Counted from the first letter of the stretch, positions 1 to 9,705 are shown. The stretch: DNA of 64,000 bases from Dietzia aurantiaca (GCF_021033825.1 NZ_JAIFXZ010000002.1:1-64000); one strand, 5' to 3'. Numbers and translations: made by a program. The notes: generated by a model not told the origin, from the sequence alone.

Positions 1-223
1 CCCGTTTGACGGGTCAGCACCGAGGTGGAGTTATGCCGGATGAACACCAGCCGATACACGACGGCCGCGACCACCGGCGCGAGTATGAGCAGGACGACGA
101 CACCGAGGACAACCTCGATGGGAGCCGTCAATCTGTTCAACTCCTTCCGGTGGTCGCGGCCGTCGTGTATCGGCTGGTGTTCATCCGGCATAACTCCACC
201 TCGGTGCTGACCCGTCAAACGGG
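1..223. repeat. Perfect 77-bp inverted repeat (fold-back) at the contig edge
   Basis: Bases 1-77 are the exact reverse complement of bases 147-223, with a unique 69-nt loop at 78-146. Read on the minus strand, the loop carries a ribosome site (AAGGAG, 146-141), a TTG start (131-129) and 18 codons. These continue in frame into the arm sequence that also occurs on the plus strand from 147. The structure therefore copies one stretch of coding DNA in both directions. The simplest reading is a fold-back chimera made during amplification or assembly at a contig end, not a natural cruciform. Confidence 0.93.
3..131 (-). CDS. True N-terminus of the DUF2550 gene, displaced to the minus strand
   Basis: On the minus strand a TTG start at 131-129 follows AAGGAG at 146-141 with 9-nt spacing. 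It encodes MTAPIEVVLGVVVLLILA, then PVVAAVVYRLVFIRHN, which is the same sequence the plus strand encodes from 147. The first 18 residues exist only here and complete the hydrophobic anchor of the plus-strand fragment. The frame runs off base 1. This is a partial copy of the same gene, not a second gene. Confidence 0.8.
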   Translation of the reverse strand, partial: MTAPIEVVLGVVVLLILAPVVAAVVYRLVFIRHNSTSVLTRQT

Positions 224-542
224 CGAGGACGCGTGGACCTACGGAGCCGTGCGGTACACGGACGCCGACGTCGCCTTCTATCGCCTGTTCAGCATCCGCT
301 TCACACCGGATGTCCGACTGGATAGGCGCACGCTCGTTCTCGGGCGGCGCCGTCATCCGACGGGCTCAGAACTGGACGTGGCGGAGGCCGGCGAGATGAT
401 CGTCCCGTTCTCCGGCCGTGACCGCCGCGACCAGTTGGTCGAGGGTGACATCTGCTTGGGGCCGTCAGCGCTCACCGGGCTCATGGCGTGGGTCGAGGCC
501 TGCTCGACCGACCAGATACGTCCCAGGCGTCGCAGGCGCTGA
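147..542 (+). CDS. DUF2550 family membrane-anchored protein, C-terminal part (5' end scrambled)
   Basis: From codon CCG at 147 the reading frame gives 131 residues containing AFYRLFSIRFTPDVRLDRR, a hallmark of the DUF2550 family found after the ATP synthase operon in Mycobacteriales (Rv1312 type). The residues encoded before 147 in this frame are charged nonsense made by the fold-back and should not be annotated. Adding the 18 residues from the minus-strand loop restores a protein of about 149 residues with one N-terminal membrane segment, close to the size I recall for Rv1312. Upstream ATP synthase genes would lie beyond the left edge. Function is unknown; a membrane-anchored role is inferred from the hydrophobic N-terminus. 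Confidence 0.8.
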   Translation, partial: PVVAAVVYRLVFIRHNSTSVLTRQTGEDAWTYGAVRYTDADVAFYRLFSIRFTPDVRLDRRTLVLGRRRHPTGSELDVAEAGEMIVPFSGRDRRDQLVEGDICLGPSALTGLMAWVEACSTDQIRPRRRRR

Positions 543-587
543 ATCCCGCTCGTCACCGGCCACCCGGGCCGAACTCAGGAGGTTCTG

Positions 588-1268
588 TTGCGACTCGTCG
601 TCGCCACCTGCCAGGTCGACTACGTCGGTCGGCTCACCGCCCATCTCCCCATGGCTCCGCGGCTGCTGTTGGTGAAGGCCGATGGATCGGTGAGTGTGCA
701 CGCGGACGACCGCGCATACAAGCCGCTCAACTGGATGACCCCGCCGTGCACCCTGAGCGAGCAGGATCATCCGGAGAACGAGGATCACCGCTTGTGGGTG
801 ATCGAGAACAAGGCCGGCGAGCAGCTACGCATCACCGTCGCGGAGATCCACCATGAGTCCCAGCACGAACTGGGGGTGGATCCCGGCCTGGTCAAGGACG
901 GCGTCGAAGCTCATCTGCAGGAGCTGCTCGCGGAACACATCGATACTCTGGGCCGTGGCTACAGTCTGGTCCGCCGCGAATACATGACCGCGATCGGCCC
1001 GGTCGACATCCTCGGACGGGACTCCGAGGGCACGACGGTCGCGGTGGAGATCAAGCGCCGCGGCGAGATCGACGGCGTCGAGCAGCTGACGCGCTATCTC
1101 GAGCTGCTCAATCGCGATCCGCTACTCGCGCCGGTCAACGGGATCTTCGCCGCCCAGGTGATCAAGCCGCAGGCGCGAACGCTGGCCGAGGACAGAGGTA
1201 TCCGCTGCGTGACCCTCGATTACGACCGGCTACGCGGAACAGACTCCAACGACCTGCGCCTCTTCTGA
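588..1268 (+). CDS. nucS: Mismatch-specific endonuclease NucS
   Basis: NucS/EndoMS cuts both strands at mismatches and performs mismatch repair in actinobacteria that lack MutS/MutL. The 226-residue length is usual. The N-terminal half is the dimerisation/DNA-binding domain. The C-terminal RecB-like nuclease core shows Asp140 (GPVDIL) and Glu154-x-Lys156 (VAVEIKRR), with a following Gln166. The extreme C-terminus NDLRLF resembles the tail that contacts the sliding clamp in this family. The TTG start is supported by AGGAGG ending about 6 nt upstream. It follows the DUF2550 gene by 45 nt, as in other Mycobacteriales, where it sits near the end of the ATP synthase locus. Confidence 0.95.
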   Translation: MRLVVATCQVDYVGRLTAHLPMAPRLLLVKADGSVSVHADDRAYKPLNWMTPPCTLSEQDHPENEDHRLWVIENKAGEQLRITVAEIHHESQHELGVDPGLVKDGVEAHLQELLAEHIDTLGRGYSLVRREYMTAIGPVDILGRDSEGTTVAVEIKRRGEIDGVEQLTRYLELLNRDPLLAPVNGIFAAQVIKPQARTLAEDRGIRCVTLDYDRLRGTDSNDLRLF

Positions 1269-1280
1269 GCGGGGTGTGCT

Positions 1281-1583
1281 GTGCCCAGACGACATCGGCG
1301 CGCAGCCCGGGATCTACCCGCGCCGAGGCGTGAGGGGCTGGGCGGGGGAGCGATGGAGCCCGGGCCGGCGGGAGATCCGGACAGGTACCACGTACGGAGG
1401 ATCCCCGGCGCCCGGGCGAGCAAGGACTATCGCTGCCCGGGATGCGACCAGCTGGTGATGTCGGGAACGGCACACGTCGTGGCCTGGCCGGACCGGCCGG
1501 GTGGCGACGACGAGCGGCGCCACTGGCATTCGGGGTGTTGGAACGGTCGGTCCAGTCGGGGGCTCACCCGTCGCTGGAGTTGA
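1281..1583 (+). CDS. Small conserved Cys/His protein downstream of nucS
   Basis: This 100-residue protein begins with an Arg-rich stretch (PRRHRRAARD) and has a C-terminal half with CPGC (Cys52, Cys55), TAHVVAWP and HWHSGCW (His81, His83, Cys86), an arrangement that could hold one zinc ion. Similar short proteins follow nucS in other Mycobacteriales and are often labelled ATP/GTP-binding without experimental support. The GTG start at 1281 lies 12 nt after the nucS stop, so the two are probably cotranscribed. Its last 20 nt overlap the 3' end of the convergent coiled-coil gene. Function is unknown; zinc binding is inferred from the residue pattern. Confidence 0.75.
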   Translation: MPRRHRRAARDLPAPRREGLGGGAMEPGPAGDPDRYHVRRIPGARASKDYRCPGCDQLVMSGTAHVVAWPDRPGGDDERRHWHSGCWNGRSSRGLTRRWS

Positions 1584-2439
1584 AGCGAGGGGGCTCCGGC
1601 AGGGGCTCCTCGTTCGCGACGCCGGCCGGCAGCGGCTCCAGTCGTGCCCGTACAGAGGCCAGTTCGGCCAGGACGTCCTCACGAAGTGCACGGAGGCGCT
1701 CGGTGTGTGTCCGGGCCCGGTCCATCATGTCGTTCGCGCGCTGCTCAGCGTCACGCACGATCTCGTCCGCGCGGTCGCGGGCTTCAGACCGGAGCGCCTG
1801 GACTGCGCCCCTGGTCGCGGCACGCCGGGCGCGATCCTCGTCGAGGGATTCCTCTCGACGCAGGTTCGACGCGAGTCGGTGGTCCTCGTCGATCTGGTCA
1901 CGTCGCCGTGCGGCGACGTCGTCCAGTCGCTTCGCCTCGCTCTCGGCCGAGCGGACGATCTCCGCAGCCCGGGTTCGCGCTGCGTCCAACGCTGCGTCGT
2001 GCTCGGCGCGGACAGCGTCGTTACGGGTGCGGACGGCGGAGAGCTCGGCTGCCGCCGACTCACGCATCCGCCACGCGTCCTCTTCAGCCTCGTTGAGGAT
2101 CCGGTCTGCGTCGGAGTGTGCGTTGTCGCGCATCGATGCGGCCTCGGCCGTCGCGAGGGCGAGCATCGTGGACAGACGGTCGGACATCTGCTCGTTCGTG
2201 ACCGGTGCGCGGCCCAACTCGGCGATCCGCGACTCCAGCTTTTCGACCTTGTCGCGGTGGCGCTCGAGCTCCGCGGTGGCACGTTCGGCACGCTCCACCG
2301 CGGCGTCGCGGTCGGCCCGCAGCAGCTCGGCTTCGGCTTCCAGTCGGGCGAGGGTCGCGGACACCTGTTCGCGGTCGAAGCCCTTCCGGACCACCGCGAA
2401 GGGCTGCACGGCCGATTCGGGAGTGTGCGTGCTCGGCAT
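1564..2439 (-). CDS. DivIVA-like coiled-coil protein
   Basis: This 291-residue protein starts with FAVVRKGFDREQVSATLARL, which matches the short DivIVA/Wag31 N-terminal domain, and continues as an almost unbroken Arg/Glu/Ala-rich coiled coil to about residue 265. The tail is short and Pro-rich. Such proteins act as cytoplasmic scaffolds at membranes or poles; its specific role is not known. It is not wag31 itself, which lies in another locus. The ATG is preceded by TAGGGT (2451-2446 on the minus strand) at 6 nt, which fits a leaderless transcript. It is convergent with the small protein at 1281. Confidence 0.8.
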   Translation of the reverse strand: MPSTHTPESAVQPFAVVRKGFDREQVSATLARLEAEAELLRADRDAAVERAERATAELERHRDKVEKLESRIAELGRAPVTNEQMSDRLSTMLALATAEAASMRDNAHSDADRILNEAEEDAWRMRESAAAELSAVRTRNDAVRAEHDAALDAARTRAAEIVRSAESEAKRLDDVAARRRDQIDEDHRLASNLRREESLDEDRARRAATRGAVQALRSEARDRADEIVRDAEQRANDMMDRARTHTERLRALREDVLAELASVRARLEPLPAGVANEEPLPEPPRFNSSDG

Positions 2440-2473
2440 GCCACCACCCTAGCCGCGCAGCCCGCGCCGGCGC

Positions 2474-2944
2474 TCAGTGCTGATCGGCGGCCGGCTCCAC
2501 GAGCTCGAGGAGGACACCGCCGGCGTCTTTGGGGTGGACGAAGTTGATGCGGGAGCCGGCGGTTCCGTTCTTCGGGGCCGGGTAGAGCACGCGCACTCCG
2601 CGTCCGGTTAGGTGGGCGGTGATCGCGTCGATGTCGGTGACCCGGACGGCCATCTGCTGGATCCCGGGGCCGTTGCGATCCAGGTACTTGGCGATGGTCG
2701 AGCTCTCGTCGAGAGGCGCCAGTACCTGGAGCAGGGCGCTGCCCGCGGGGCGGCCGGGGGAGCCGAGCATGGCCTCGCGGACGCCCTGCTCCTCGTTGAC
2801 CTCCTCGTGGAGGTTCTCCATACCCAAGTTGTCCCGGTACCAGGTCACGGCCGCGTCGAAATCCGGGACCGCGACACCGACGTGATCGATGGCCACGACC
2901 AGTTCGGAAGGAAGAAGGGGCTGGCCTGCTGGGGTAGTAGTCAT
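2474..2944 (-). CDS. Methylmalonyl-CoA epimerase (VOC family)
   Basis: This enzyme interconverts (R)- and (S)-methylmalonyl-CoA in propionyl-CoA catabolism. The 156-residue protein has two vicinal-oxygen-chelate modules. Metal-ligand candidates are His21 (IDHVGVAV), Gln73, Gln97 (GIQQMAVRV) and Glu148 (LLELVEP). The Gln at 97 replaces the His I recall from the propionibacterial enzyme and seems usual in actinobacterial members. An in-frame GTG at 2953 is possible, but ATG at 2944 has TAGCGT placed 7 nt upstream, so a leaderless start at 2944 is preferred. It is divergent from the thiolase gene, as in M. tuberculosis (Rv1322A/fadA4). Confidence 0.88.
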   Translation of the reverse strand: MTTTPAGQPLLPSELVVAIDHVGVAVPDFDAAVTWYRDNLGMENLHEEVNEEQGVREAMLGSPGRPAGSALLQVLAPLDESSTIAKYLDRNGPGIQQMAVRVTDIDAITAHLTGRGVRVLYPAPKNGTAGSRINFVHPKDAGGVLLELVEPAADQH

Positions 2945-3020
2945 ACCTTCCACGCTAGCCGGTCCGGGTCCACGGTAGTTTGGCGTGGATAACCATCACC
3001 CCTCGATCGGAAGGTGTCCC

Positions 3021-4220
3021 ATGACCGCCGAGCCCACCCGCACCGTCATCGTCGCCGGTGCACGCACTCCGTTCGGTCGCCTGCAGGGCGGCCTGTCCTC
3101 CCTGTCCGCGGCCGAACTCGGCGGCATCGCGATCAACGCCGCCCTCGAGCGTGGCGGCGTCTCCGGTGAGGCCGTCGACCAGGTGATCATGGGACAGGTG
3201 CTCTCCGCCGGAAACGGCCAAATGCCCGCACGCCAGGCCTCGCTCGCCGCCGGGCTCCCGAAGAGCATCGACGCGCTGAGCATCAACAAGATGTGCCTGT
3301 CCGGCCTGACGGCGATCGCGTTGGCCGACCAGGCCATCCGGTCCGGCTACTCCGAGGTGGTCGTGGCGGGCGGTCAGGAGTCGATGTCGCAGGCGCCGCA
3401 CCTCCTGCCCAAGAGCCGGAACGGTTACAAGTACGGCTCCGTAGAGGTCCTCGACCACATGGCGTACGACGGGCTGCACGACGTCCCGACCGACCAGCCT
3501 ATGGGGGCCCTCACCGAGGCCCGGAATGTCGAGCTGGAGATCACGCGTGAGCACCAGGACGAGTTCGCCGCGATCTCGCACCAGCGCGCCGCCGCCGCCT
3601 GGGCAGAGGGACGCTTCGCGGACGAGGTCGTCCCGGTGACCATCAAGGGGCGTAAGGGCGACACGGTCGTGGAGACGGACGAGGGCGTCCGGGCGGATTC
3701 CACCGCCGAGTCGATGTCGAAGCTCCGTCCCGCATTCGCCAAGGACGGCACCATCACCGCCGGTTCGTCGTCCCAGATCTCCGACGGCGCGTCGGCTGTG
3801 ATCGTCACCTCCGCCGCCCGCGCCGAGGCGGAGGGCTGGCCGGTCCTGGCCGAGATCGTCGGCTACGGCACGGTCGCCGGGCCCGACTCGACCCTCCAGC
3901 ACCAGCCCGCCGACGCGGTGCTGGACGCGTGCGAGCGCGCCGGTGTTGCGGTGTCGGACATCGATCTGTTCGAGTTCAACGAGGCCTTCGCCTCGGTGGG
4001 ACTGCACTCGACCCGCATGCTGGACCTGGACGCGGACAAGGTGAACGTCAACGGTGGCGCCATCGCCCTCGGCCACCCGATCGGCGTGTCGGGTAACCGC
4101 GTCGTCCTCACCCTCGCCATGGAGCTCGCCCGCCGGGGCGGGGGTCTCGGAGCCGCGGCACTCTGCGGCGGCGGCGGCCAGGGAGACGCGCTCCTGATCC
4201 GGGTGCCCGCGGCCGGCTGA
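3021..4220 (+). CDS. Acetyl-CoA C-acetyltransferase (thiolase, FadA4 type)
   Basis: Thiolases condense or cleave acetyl-CoA/acetoacetyl-CoA in lipid metabolism. The 399-residue protein has the acyl-accepting Cys92 ([12 protein letters not shown]), the [10 protein letters not shown] motif with His352, and the C-terminal CGGGGQGD with Cys382, so the catalytic set is complete. ATG at 3021 is chosen because GGAAGG lies 5-10 nt upstream and [19 protein letters not shown] is the normal family N-terminus; upstream in-frame codons are not family-like. The neighbours (epimerase divergent, thioredoxin-fold protein downstream) match the fadA4 locus of M. tuberculosis. Confidence 0.93.
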   Translation: MTAEPTRTVIVAGARTPFGRLQGGLSSLSAAELGGIAINAALERGGVSGEAVDQVIMGQVLSAGNGQMPARQASLAAGLPKSIDALSINKMCLSGLTAIALADQAIRSGYSEVVVAGGQESMSQAPHLLPKSRNGYKYGSVEVLDHMAYDGLHDVPTDQPMGALTEARNVELEITREHQDEFAAISHQRAAAAWAEGRFADEVVPVTIKGRKGDTVVETDEGVRADSTAESMSKLRPAFAKDGTITAGSSSQISDGASAVIVTSAARAEAEGWPVLAEIVGYGTVAGPDSTLQHQPADAVLDACERAGVAVSDIDLFEFNEAFASVGLHSTRMLDLDADKVNVNGGAIALGHPIGVSGNRVVLTLAMELARRGGGLGAAALCGGGGQGDALLIRVPAAG

Positions 4221-4255
4221 CACACTGACGGCGGCGGCGTGGCAGGATCGGAGCC

Positions 4256-5203
4256 GTGACCAGACCAGGTAACCGTCCCCCGTCCGCCGCCGAGCAGAAG
4301 CTCGCGGCGTCGCTCGCCGGCGCCGTCGACCTCTCTGGGCTGAAGAGTCGCGCCGAGGCCCCGCGGGGCGCGGTCGCCGCCGGCCGTGCCCCCGGGCAGC
4401 CGGGCGGGGGCAGCGCCCCCGGGGCCGGGGCATCACGGGTGGAGGTGGACGAGGCGACCTTCGAGCAGGAGGTCCTCGTCCGCTCCACCCAGGTCCCGGT
4501 CATCATCGAGCTGGTCTCGCAGCGCGCGCCCACGGCGCTGACGGCGCAGCTGGCGGCACTGGCGGATGAGGCGAACGGGGCCTGGGTCCATGCGACCGTC
4601 GACGTGGATGTGGCCCCCGGGATCGCCCAGGCGTTGCAGGCTCGTGCGGTGCCGTCGGTGTTCGCCATCGCGGGCGGCCGTCCGATCGCCGATTTCGAGG
4701 GGGAGCAGCCCGAGGAGGCGCTCCGCCAGTGGCTCGACGCCGTTCTGCGTGCCACGGAGGGCAAACTGAGCGGACCGGTGCCGGACGCCGATGCTCCCGG
4801 TGCGGAGGATGAGACGGACCCGGAACTGGACGCGGCCGAAGAGGCGCTGTCGGAGGGGGACCTGGTCACGGCCGAGGAGCGGTTCTCGGCGCTGGTCGAG
4901 GCACGACCGGCCGACCACACGATCGTCGAGGCGCTGAGGTACGTCCAGGCCGGCAGGCGCGTGTCCGAGGAGTCGGACACCGCGGAAGGGACGGTTCCCG
5001 CCGCACTGCGGTCGGCGGACCTCATGCTGGTCGCGGCGGAGTACGACGCGGCGTTCTCGGTGCTGACCGACGCGGTCAAGGTGCACTTCGGAGATGATCG
5101 CCAGATCCTCCGGACCCGGCTGCTCGAGATCCTCGAGGCACTACCCGCTGACGACCCCCGGGTGCTCGTCGCCCGACGAGAACTCGCAAGCGCCCTGTAC
5201 TGA
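4256..5203 (+). CDS. Thioredoxin-fold tetratricopeptide protein (YbbN/CnoX-like), no CxxC
   Basis: The 315-residue protein has a Gly/Pro/Ala-rich linker (about residues 35-60), a thioredoxin-like domain (about 62-170) and a helical TPR-like C-terminus (about 185-315). The usual redox CxxC is absent: the strand that should precede it reads PVIIELVSQRAPTALT with no Cys. The cis-Pro region AVPSVFAI is kept. This resembles co-chaperones of the YbbN type and the M. tuberculosis protein Rv1324, which I recall as having the same locus and layout. A chaperone-holdase role is inferred from family and is not visible directly. The GTG start fits the spacing from the thiolase stop (36 nt). Confidence 0.82.
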   Translation: MTRPGNRPPSAAEQKLAASLAGAVDLSGLKSRAEAPRGAVAAGRAPGQPGGGSAPGAGASRVEVDEATFEQEVLVRSTQVPVIIELVSQRAPTALTAQLAALADEANGAWVHATVDVDVAPGIAQALQARAVPSVFAIAGGRPIADFEGEQPEEALRQWLDAVLRATEGKLSGPVPDADAPGAEDETDPELDAAEEALSEGDLVTAEERFSALVEARPADHTIVEALRYVQAGRRVSEESDTAEGTVPAALRSADLMLVAAEYDAAFSVLTDAVKVHFGDDRQILRTRLLEILEALPADDPRVLVARRELASALY

Positions 5204-5229
5204 CGGAGCCGGCAGCGGTGACCGCCGCC

Positions 5230-5268
5230 GGGCACCGCCACGCCCCCGAGATCTGGCGTGGTGCGCCC
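5230..5268. terminator. Hairpin between convergent thioredoxin-like gene and glgB
   Basis: GGGCACCGCCACGCC at 5230-5244 is nearly complementary to GGCGTGGTGCGCCC at 5255-5268, with a 10-nt loop. No T-run follows on either side. Its place between two convergent stops makes a bidirectional terminator the likely function. Confidence 0.5.
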
Positions 5269-5284
5269 GAGGTCGTGCCGCGAT

Positions 5285-7525
5285 CTAGCCGCTGTGGCGC
5301 AGCCACACCGTGGCCCGGGGCCCCACCGCCACTGTCGCCGAGTACGGACGTCCGTGATGCCCCTGCTCGTGCGAGCGCACCCCGCCCAGGTTCCCCACGC
5401 CGGAGCCCTCGTAGAGCTCGGCGTCGGTGTTGAGGATCTCCTCCCACATGCCGGCGGAGGGAAGCCCGATGCGGTAGTCGTGTAGCGGGCTTCCCGAGAA
5501 GTTCACGATGCAGGCCAGGGTGTTGCCGGCGTGATCGGTGCGTAGGAACGACAACGTGCTGTTGTCGGCGTCGTTGGCGTCGATCCAGGAGAATCCGGCC
5601 GGCTCGTCGTCGAGCACCCACAACCCCGGGTTGTCGGCGTATCCGGTGTTGAGATCGCGTACGCACGCGAGGATGCCGCGGTGGAACTCGCCCTCCCAGC
5701 CGTCCAGGTCGTCCCAGACGACACCGCGGTCGGCGTCCCATTCGGTGGCCTGGCCGAACTCGAGGCCCTGGAACAGGAGTTTCTTTCCGGGGTGAGCCCA
5801 CATGTAGGCGTACAGCCCGCGGATACCGGCGGCACGGTCCCATGCGGCACCCGGCATCCGCTCCCACATCGAGCCCTTTCCGTGAACCACCTCGTCGTGG
5901 CTCAGCGGCAGGACGAAACGTTCGCTCCAGGCGTACATCATCGAGAAGGTGATCTCGCCGTGGTGGTGCGCCCGGTAGAGGGGGTCCAGCGCCAGGTAGC
6001 GCAGGGTGTCGTTCATCCAGCCCATGTTCCACTTCATGGAGAAGCCGAGCCCGCCGGTCCCGGTGGGGGCGGTGACGCCTCCCCACGAGGTCGATTCCTC
6101 CGCGATGGTGAGGACCCCGGGATGTGCACGGTGCAGGGTCGCATTGACCTCCTGCAGCAGAGCGATCGCCTCGAGGTTCTCCCGGCCACCGTGCAGATTG
6201 GGCTCCCACTGGCCTTCCTCGCGCGAGTAGTCCAGGTAGAGCATCGAGGCGACGGCATCCACGCGCAGCCCGTCGACATGGAACTCCTCGGCCCAGAACA
6301 GGGCGTTGGCGACGAGGAAGTTCCGAACCTCGTGTCGGCCGAAGTCGAACACGTACGTGCCCCAGTCCGGTTGCTCGCCCCTCCGTGGATCCGGGTGTTC
6401 GTACAGTGGGGTCCCGTCGAAGCGGCCGAGCGACCACTCGTCCTTGGGGAAGTGAGCGGGAACCCAGTCCACCAGCACGCCTATCCCACGCGAGTGGAGG
6501 TGGTCGATGACGTAGCGCAGGTCGTCCGGCGATCCGAACCGGCTGGTGGGTGCGTAGTAGGACGACACCTGATAGCCCCACGAGCCACCGAACGGATGCT
6601 CGGCGACAGGCATCAGCTCCACGTGTGTGAAGCCGGTCTCCGCCACGTGGTCGGCCAACTGGTGTGCGAACTCTCTGTAGCCGAGTCCGGGACGCCATGA
6701 ACCGATGTGCACCTCGAGCACGGCCATCGGCGACCGCGAGTGATCGCGGGTCGCGCGGGCGGCGATCCACTCGGCGTCGTTCCATTCGTACTCGGAGGTA
6801 AACACCCTGGAGGCGGTGGCCGGGGGCACCTCGGTCGCGGAGGCCATCGGATCGGCGTGGTCGACGGTTCTCCCGTCGGCGCCCCGCACGCAGTACTTGT
6901 AGTGGGCGCCGTCCCCGACGCCGGGGACGAACAGTTCCCACACCCCGGATGAGCCGATCGACCGCATGGGCAACGCGACGGGATTCCACGCACAGAAGTC
7001 GCCCACCACGCTCACACCGCGCGCATTGGGTGCCCACACCGCGAACGAGGTTCCCGTGACGGCCCCGCCGGGGGTGTCGTAGGTGCGGACGTGCGCGCCC
7101 AGGACGGTCCACAGCCGCTCGTGCCTGCCCTCGCCGATCAGGTGTAGGTCGACGTCGCCGAGCGTCGGCAGGAACCGGTACGCGTCGGCGACGATCCGAC
7201 TGTGGCCGTCCGGGTACGACACCCGGTAGCGGTAGTCGGGGAGGTCGGCATCCGGAAGCGATGCCCCGAACATCCCGTGCCCGAGCGGGGACATGGGCAC
7301 AGTGCGGCCGTCGACGAGGATCTCCACCGCCACCGCCCCGGGCTGCATCGTGCGGATGACGCTACCGCTGCCGTCCCGGTGCGCGCCGAACACGGAGTGC
7401 GGATCGTGATGGGTGCCCGAGCGGAGTCGGGCGAGGGCCTCGTCGGGGAACGGGGCCGGCGCGGGAGTGCCCGCTCCGGCGGCCATGTCGGGCTGAGAGT
7501 GCTGCGTCTCGTGGTGCTGTACCAT
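5285..7525 (-). CDS. glgB: 1,4-alpha-glucan branching enzyme GlgB
   Basis: GlgB introduces alpha-1,6 branches into linear alpha-1,4 glucan. The 746-residue protein has an N-terminal beta-sandwich extension, a CBM48 domain (about 155-245), a GH13 catalytic barrel and a C-terminal beta domain. Visible catalytic motifs are [10 protein letters not shown] (nucleophile Asp423), [10 protein letters not shown] (acid/base near Glu476) and [14 protein letters not shown] (third Asp). Its ATG lies 10 nt after the glgE stop, so glgE and glgB are cotranscribed. Together they form the GlgE pathway, in which GlgE extends chains from maltose-1-phosphate and GlgB branches them. No treS or pep2 partner is present in the window. 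Confidence 0.96.
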   Translation of the reverse strand: MVQHHETQHSQPDMAAGAGTPAPAPFPDEALARLRSGTHHDPHSVFGAHRDGSGSVIRTMQPGAVAVEILVDGRTVPMSPLGHGMFGASLPDADLPDYRYRVSYPDGHSRIVADAYRFLPTLGDVDLHLIGEGRHERLWTVLGAHVRTYDTPGGAVTGTSFAVWAPNARGVSVVGDFCAWNPVALPMRSIGSSGVWELFVPGVGDGAHYKYCVRGADGRTVDHADPMASATEVPPATASRVFTSEYEWNDAEWIAARATRDHSRSPMAVLEVHIGSWRPGLGYREFAHQLADHVAETGFTHVELMPVAEHPFGGSWGYQVSSYYAPTSRFGSPDDLRYVIDHLHSRGIGVLVDWVPAHFPKDEWSLGRFDGTPLYEHPDPRRGEQPDWGTYVFDFGRHEVRNFLVANALFWAEEFHVDGLRVDAVASMLYLDYSREEGQWEPNLHGGRENLEAIALLQEVNATLHRAHPGVLTIAEESTSWGGVTAPTGTGGLGFSMKWNMGWMNDTLRYLALDPLYRAHHHGEITFSMMYAWSERFVLPLSHDEVVHGKGSMWERMPGAAWDRAAGIRGLYAYMWAHPGKKLLFQGLEFGQATEWDADRGVVWDDLDGWEGEFHRGILACVRDLNTGYADNPGLWVLDDEPAGFSWIDANDADNSTLSFLRTDHAGNTLACIVNFSGSPLHDYRIGLPSAGMWEEILNTDAELYEGSGVGNLGGVRSHEQGHHGRPYSATVAVGPRATVWLRHSG

Positions 7526-7535
7526 CGGTGTGCCT

Positions 7536-9554
7536 CTAATCCACGATGTGCGTGCGGTAGGACAACTCGACCCTACGTGCCGGGTCGCAGGGCGGGACCA
7601 CGACGATGTGGGCGACCGCCGACCAGGGCTCGAGCCGGACGAAGTTGCTCGATCCCCAGTGGAACTCGGATCCGGTGACCTCGTCGCGGACGCTGAAGCG
7701 TGCTTCGACCGGGTAGCCCATCGCCGCCATGTCGAGCGTCAACGTGCCCTCCTGTGCGCCCTGCGGGTCGAGGGAGACCACCGTGAGGACGCAGTCCCCG
7801 GTGGCCGGGTCCAGCTTGGAGTAGGCGATGATCTGATCGTTGTCCACCGCGTGGAAGCGGAGGGTCCGCAACTGCTGTAGAGCCGGATGGTCGCGGCGGA
7901 TGCGGTTGAGTGTCCGGATCCATGGCGCGAGTGACTGGCCGGCGTTCTCGGCAGCGGCGAAGTCCCGGGGCCGGAGCTCGTACTTCTCGGAGTCCATGTA
8001 CTCCTCGCTGCCCGCGGCGACGGGCTGCCATTCGTAGAGTTCGAATCCGGAGTAGACACCCCACGCGGGGGAGAGGGTGGCCGCGAGCGCCGCCCGGATG
8101 GCGAACATCGCCGGGCCGCCCCGCTGCAGGGATTCGTGGAGGATGTCCGGGGTGTTGGTGAACATGTTGGGGCGCGCCTCGTCGACATGCTCGAGAAGCT
8201 GTTCGCAGAACTCCACGAGCTCGGCCTTGGTGGTCTTCCAGGTGAAGTAGGTGTACGACTGCGAGAAGCCGCGCCGGGCCAGGCCGAAGAGGCGGGCCGG
8301 CCGGGTGAAGGCCTCGGACAGGAAAAGCACGTCCGGTTCGGTCCGCTTGACCTCGCTGATGAGCCGGTGCCAGAAGTCGCCCGGCTTGGTGTGGGGGTTG
8401 TCCACGCGGAAGATGCGGACCCCGAGCGCGGTCCAGTGACGGACGACTCGCAGGACCTCCGTGAAGATGCCCTCGGGATCGAGGTCGAAGTTGATCGGAT
8501 AGATGTCCTGGTACTTCTTGGGTGGGTTCTCGGCGTAGGCGATTTGTCCGTCCGGCAGGACCGTGAACCACTCCGGGTGGGCCTGCGCCCACGGATGGTC
8601 GGGCGCGCACTGCAGCGCCAGGTCGAGGGCTATCTCGACCCCGCGTTCAGTCGAGTACTCGACGAGGTCACGGAAGTCGTCGATCGTGCCGAGTTCGGGA
8701 TGGACGCTATCGTGACCCCCCTCGGAGGAGCCGATCGCCCACGGGGAACCGACATCGTCAGCCTCCGGGGTGAGCGTGTTGTTGCGGCCCTTCCGGTTGA
8801 CCCTCCCGATCGGATGTACCGGGGGCAGGTACGCCACATCGAAGCCGAGGTCGGCGGCGTGGTCGATGGCCGAACGCGAGGTGCGGAACGTCCCGTGCAC
8901 GGGACGACCATCCGGGTCGCGACCGCCAGTCGACCGGGGGAAGAACTCGTACCACGAACTGAACTGGGCCGCGCGCCGGTCGACCCACACGCGATGGGTC
9001 CGCCCGACCGTGACGAGCTCGCGGACCGGGTCGGCGGCCAGGGCTTCCGCGACCGGCCCGGAGAGAGCGGCCGCGGTGCGTGCGCCCGCGTCTCCCCGGC
9101 CCCGCAGATCGGCCGCAGCGCGGGTCAATAGCCCGGCGTCGTCGGAACGGCCGGCTGTCGTGGCGCGCCCGATCGCGGTGTCGAGGACGCGGGCGCCGAC
9201 TTCCAGTTCGTTGCCGAGCTCGTCCGCGTCCTGCCCGGCCGCCATCTTCTTGACGATGCCGCTGCGCCAGGTCGCGAAGGGATCGGACCACGCCTCGACG
9301 CGGAACGACCACATCCCGGGCGAGTCGGTCAGCAGGAGTGCGTGCATGGTGTCGGGCTCGGTACCGGGCACCATCGTGGTGCGGGTGGCGGCCCCGCCCG
9401 GACGCCGGACGACCACCGTGGCCGACAGTGCGTCGTGGCCCTCGCGCCACACCACGGCCGAGATCGGCAGCACCTCGCCCACAACGGACTTGGAGGGGAA
9501 CCTCCCGCACGCGACGAGGGGGAGGACCTCGTCGATGGCCAGACGGTCGTTCAC
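7536..9554 (-). CDS. glgE: Maltose-1-phosphate maltosyltransferase GlgE (GH13_3)
   Basis: GlgE transfers maltose from alpha-maltose-1-phosphate onto growing alpha-1,4-glucan. The 672-residue length is typical. Diagnostic motifs are [14 protein letters not shown], which carries the Asp nucleophile and Lys/His residues specific to GlgE, and [12 protein letters not shown] with the acid/base Glu. The N-terminus is the usual dimerisation beta-domain. The GTG start at 9554 has GAGAGGAGC upstream. A TAGCGT -10-like hexamer at 9615-9610 on the minus strand marks a likely promoter about 50 nt upstream. It is divergent from the ABC ATPase gene and coupled to glgB downstream. Confidence 0.96.
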   Translation of the reverse strand: MNDRLAIDEVLPLVACGRFPSKSVVGEVLPISAVVWREGHDALSATVVVRRPGGAATRTTMVPGTEPDTMHALLLTDSPGMWSFRVEAWSDPFATWRSGIVKKMAAGQDADELGNELEVGARVLDTAIGRATTAGRSDDAGLLTRAAADLRGRGDAGARTAAALSGPVAEALAADPVRELVTVGRTHRVWVDRRAAQFSSWYEFFPRSTGGRDPDGRPVHGTFRTSRSAIDHAADLGFDVAYLPPVHPIGRVNRKGRNNTLTPEADDVGSPWAIGSSEGGHDSVHPELGTIDDFRDLVEYSTERGVEIALDLALQCAPDHPWAQAHPEWFTVLPDGQIAYAENPPKKYQDIYPINFDLDPEGIFTEVLRVVRHWTALGVRIFRVDNPHTKPGDFWHRLISEVKRTEPDVLFLSEAFTRPARLFGLARRGFSQSYTYFTWKTTKAELVEFCEQLLEHVDEARPNMFTNTPDILHESLQRGGPAMFAIRAALAATLSPAWGVYSGFELYEWQPVAAGSEEYMDSEKYELRPRDFAAAENAGQSLAPWIRTLNRIRRDHPALQQLRTLRFHAVDNDQIIAYSKLDPATGDCVLTVVSLDPQGAQEGTLTLDMAAMGYPVEARFSVRDEVTGSEFHWGSSNFVRLEPWSAVAHIVVVPPCDPARRVELSYRTHIVD

Positions 9555-9705
9555 GTCGGTGCTCCTCTCGGCTGCTGAACCGCCATGGTGGGCGGTGTCA
9601 CCCCCTCGACGCTAGCGAAGGCGGGGCGTTCCGGGAGCCCGGTCACCTCCGGTTCATCTGTCGGGGCCGTGTTCCTCGCCACCCCGCTCCCCGATACGGG
9701 GTTAG

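Noticed and set aside
6-146. A long open frame starting at base 6 that would give the DUF2550 gene a charged N-terminus
   Set aside because: It is the reverse complement of real coding DNA created by the fold-back; the true N-terminus is hydrophobic and lies on the minus strand at 131-78.
2953-2953. GTG at 2953 as the epimerase start
   Set aside because: ATG at 2944 has a -10-like TAGCGT exactly 7 nt upstream, while the GTG lies inside the stretch that would be untranscribed.
5076-7112. A 678-codon minus-strand open frame in another frame of glgB
   Set aside because: It is Arg/Pro/Gly-rich shadow sequence; the glgB frame contains all GH13 catalytic motifs.
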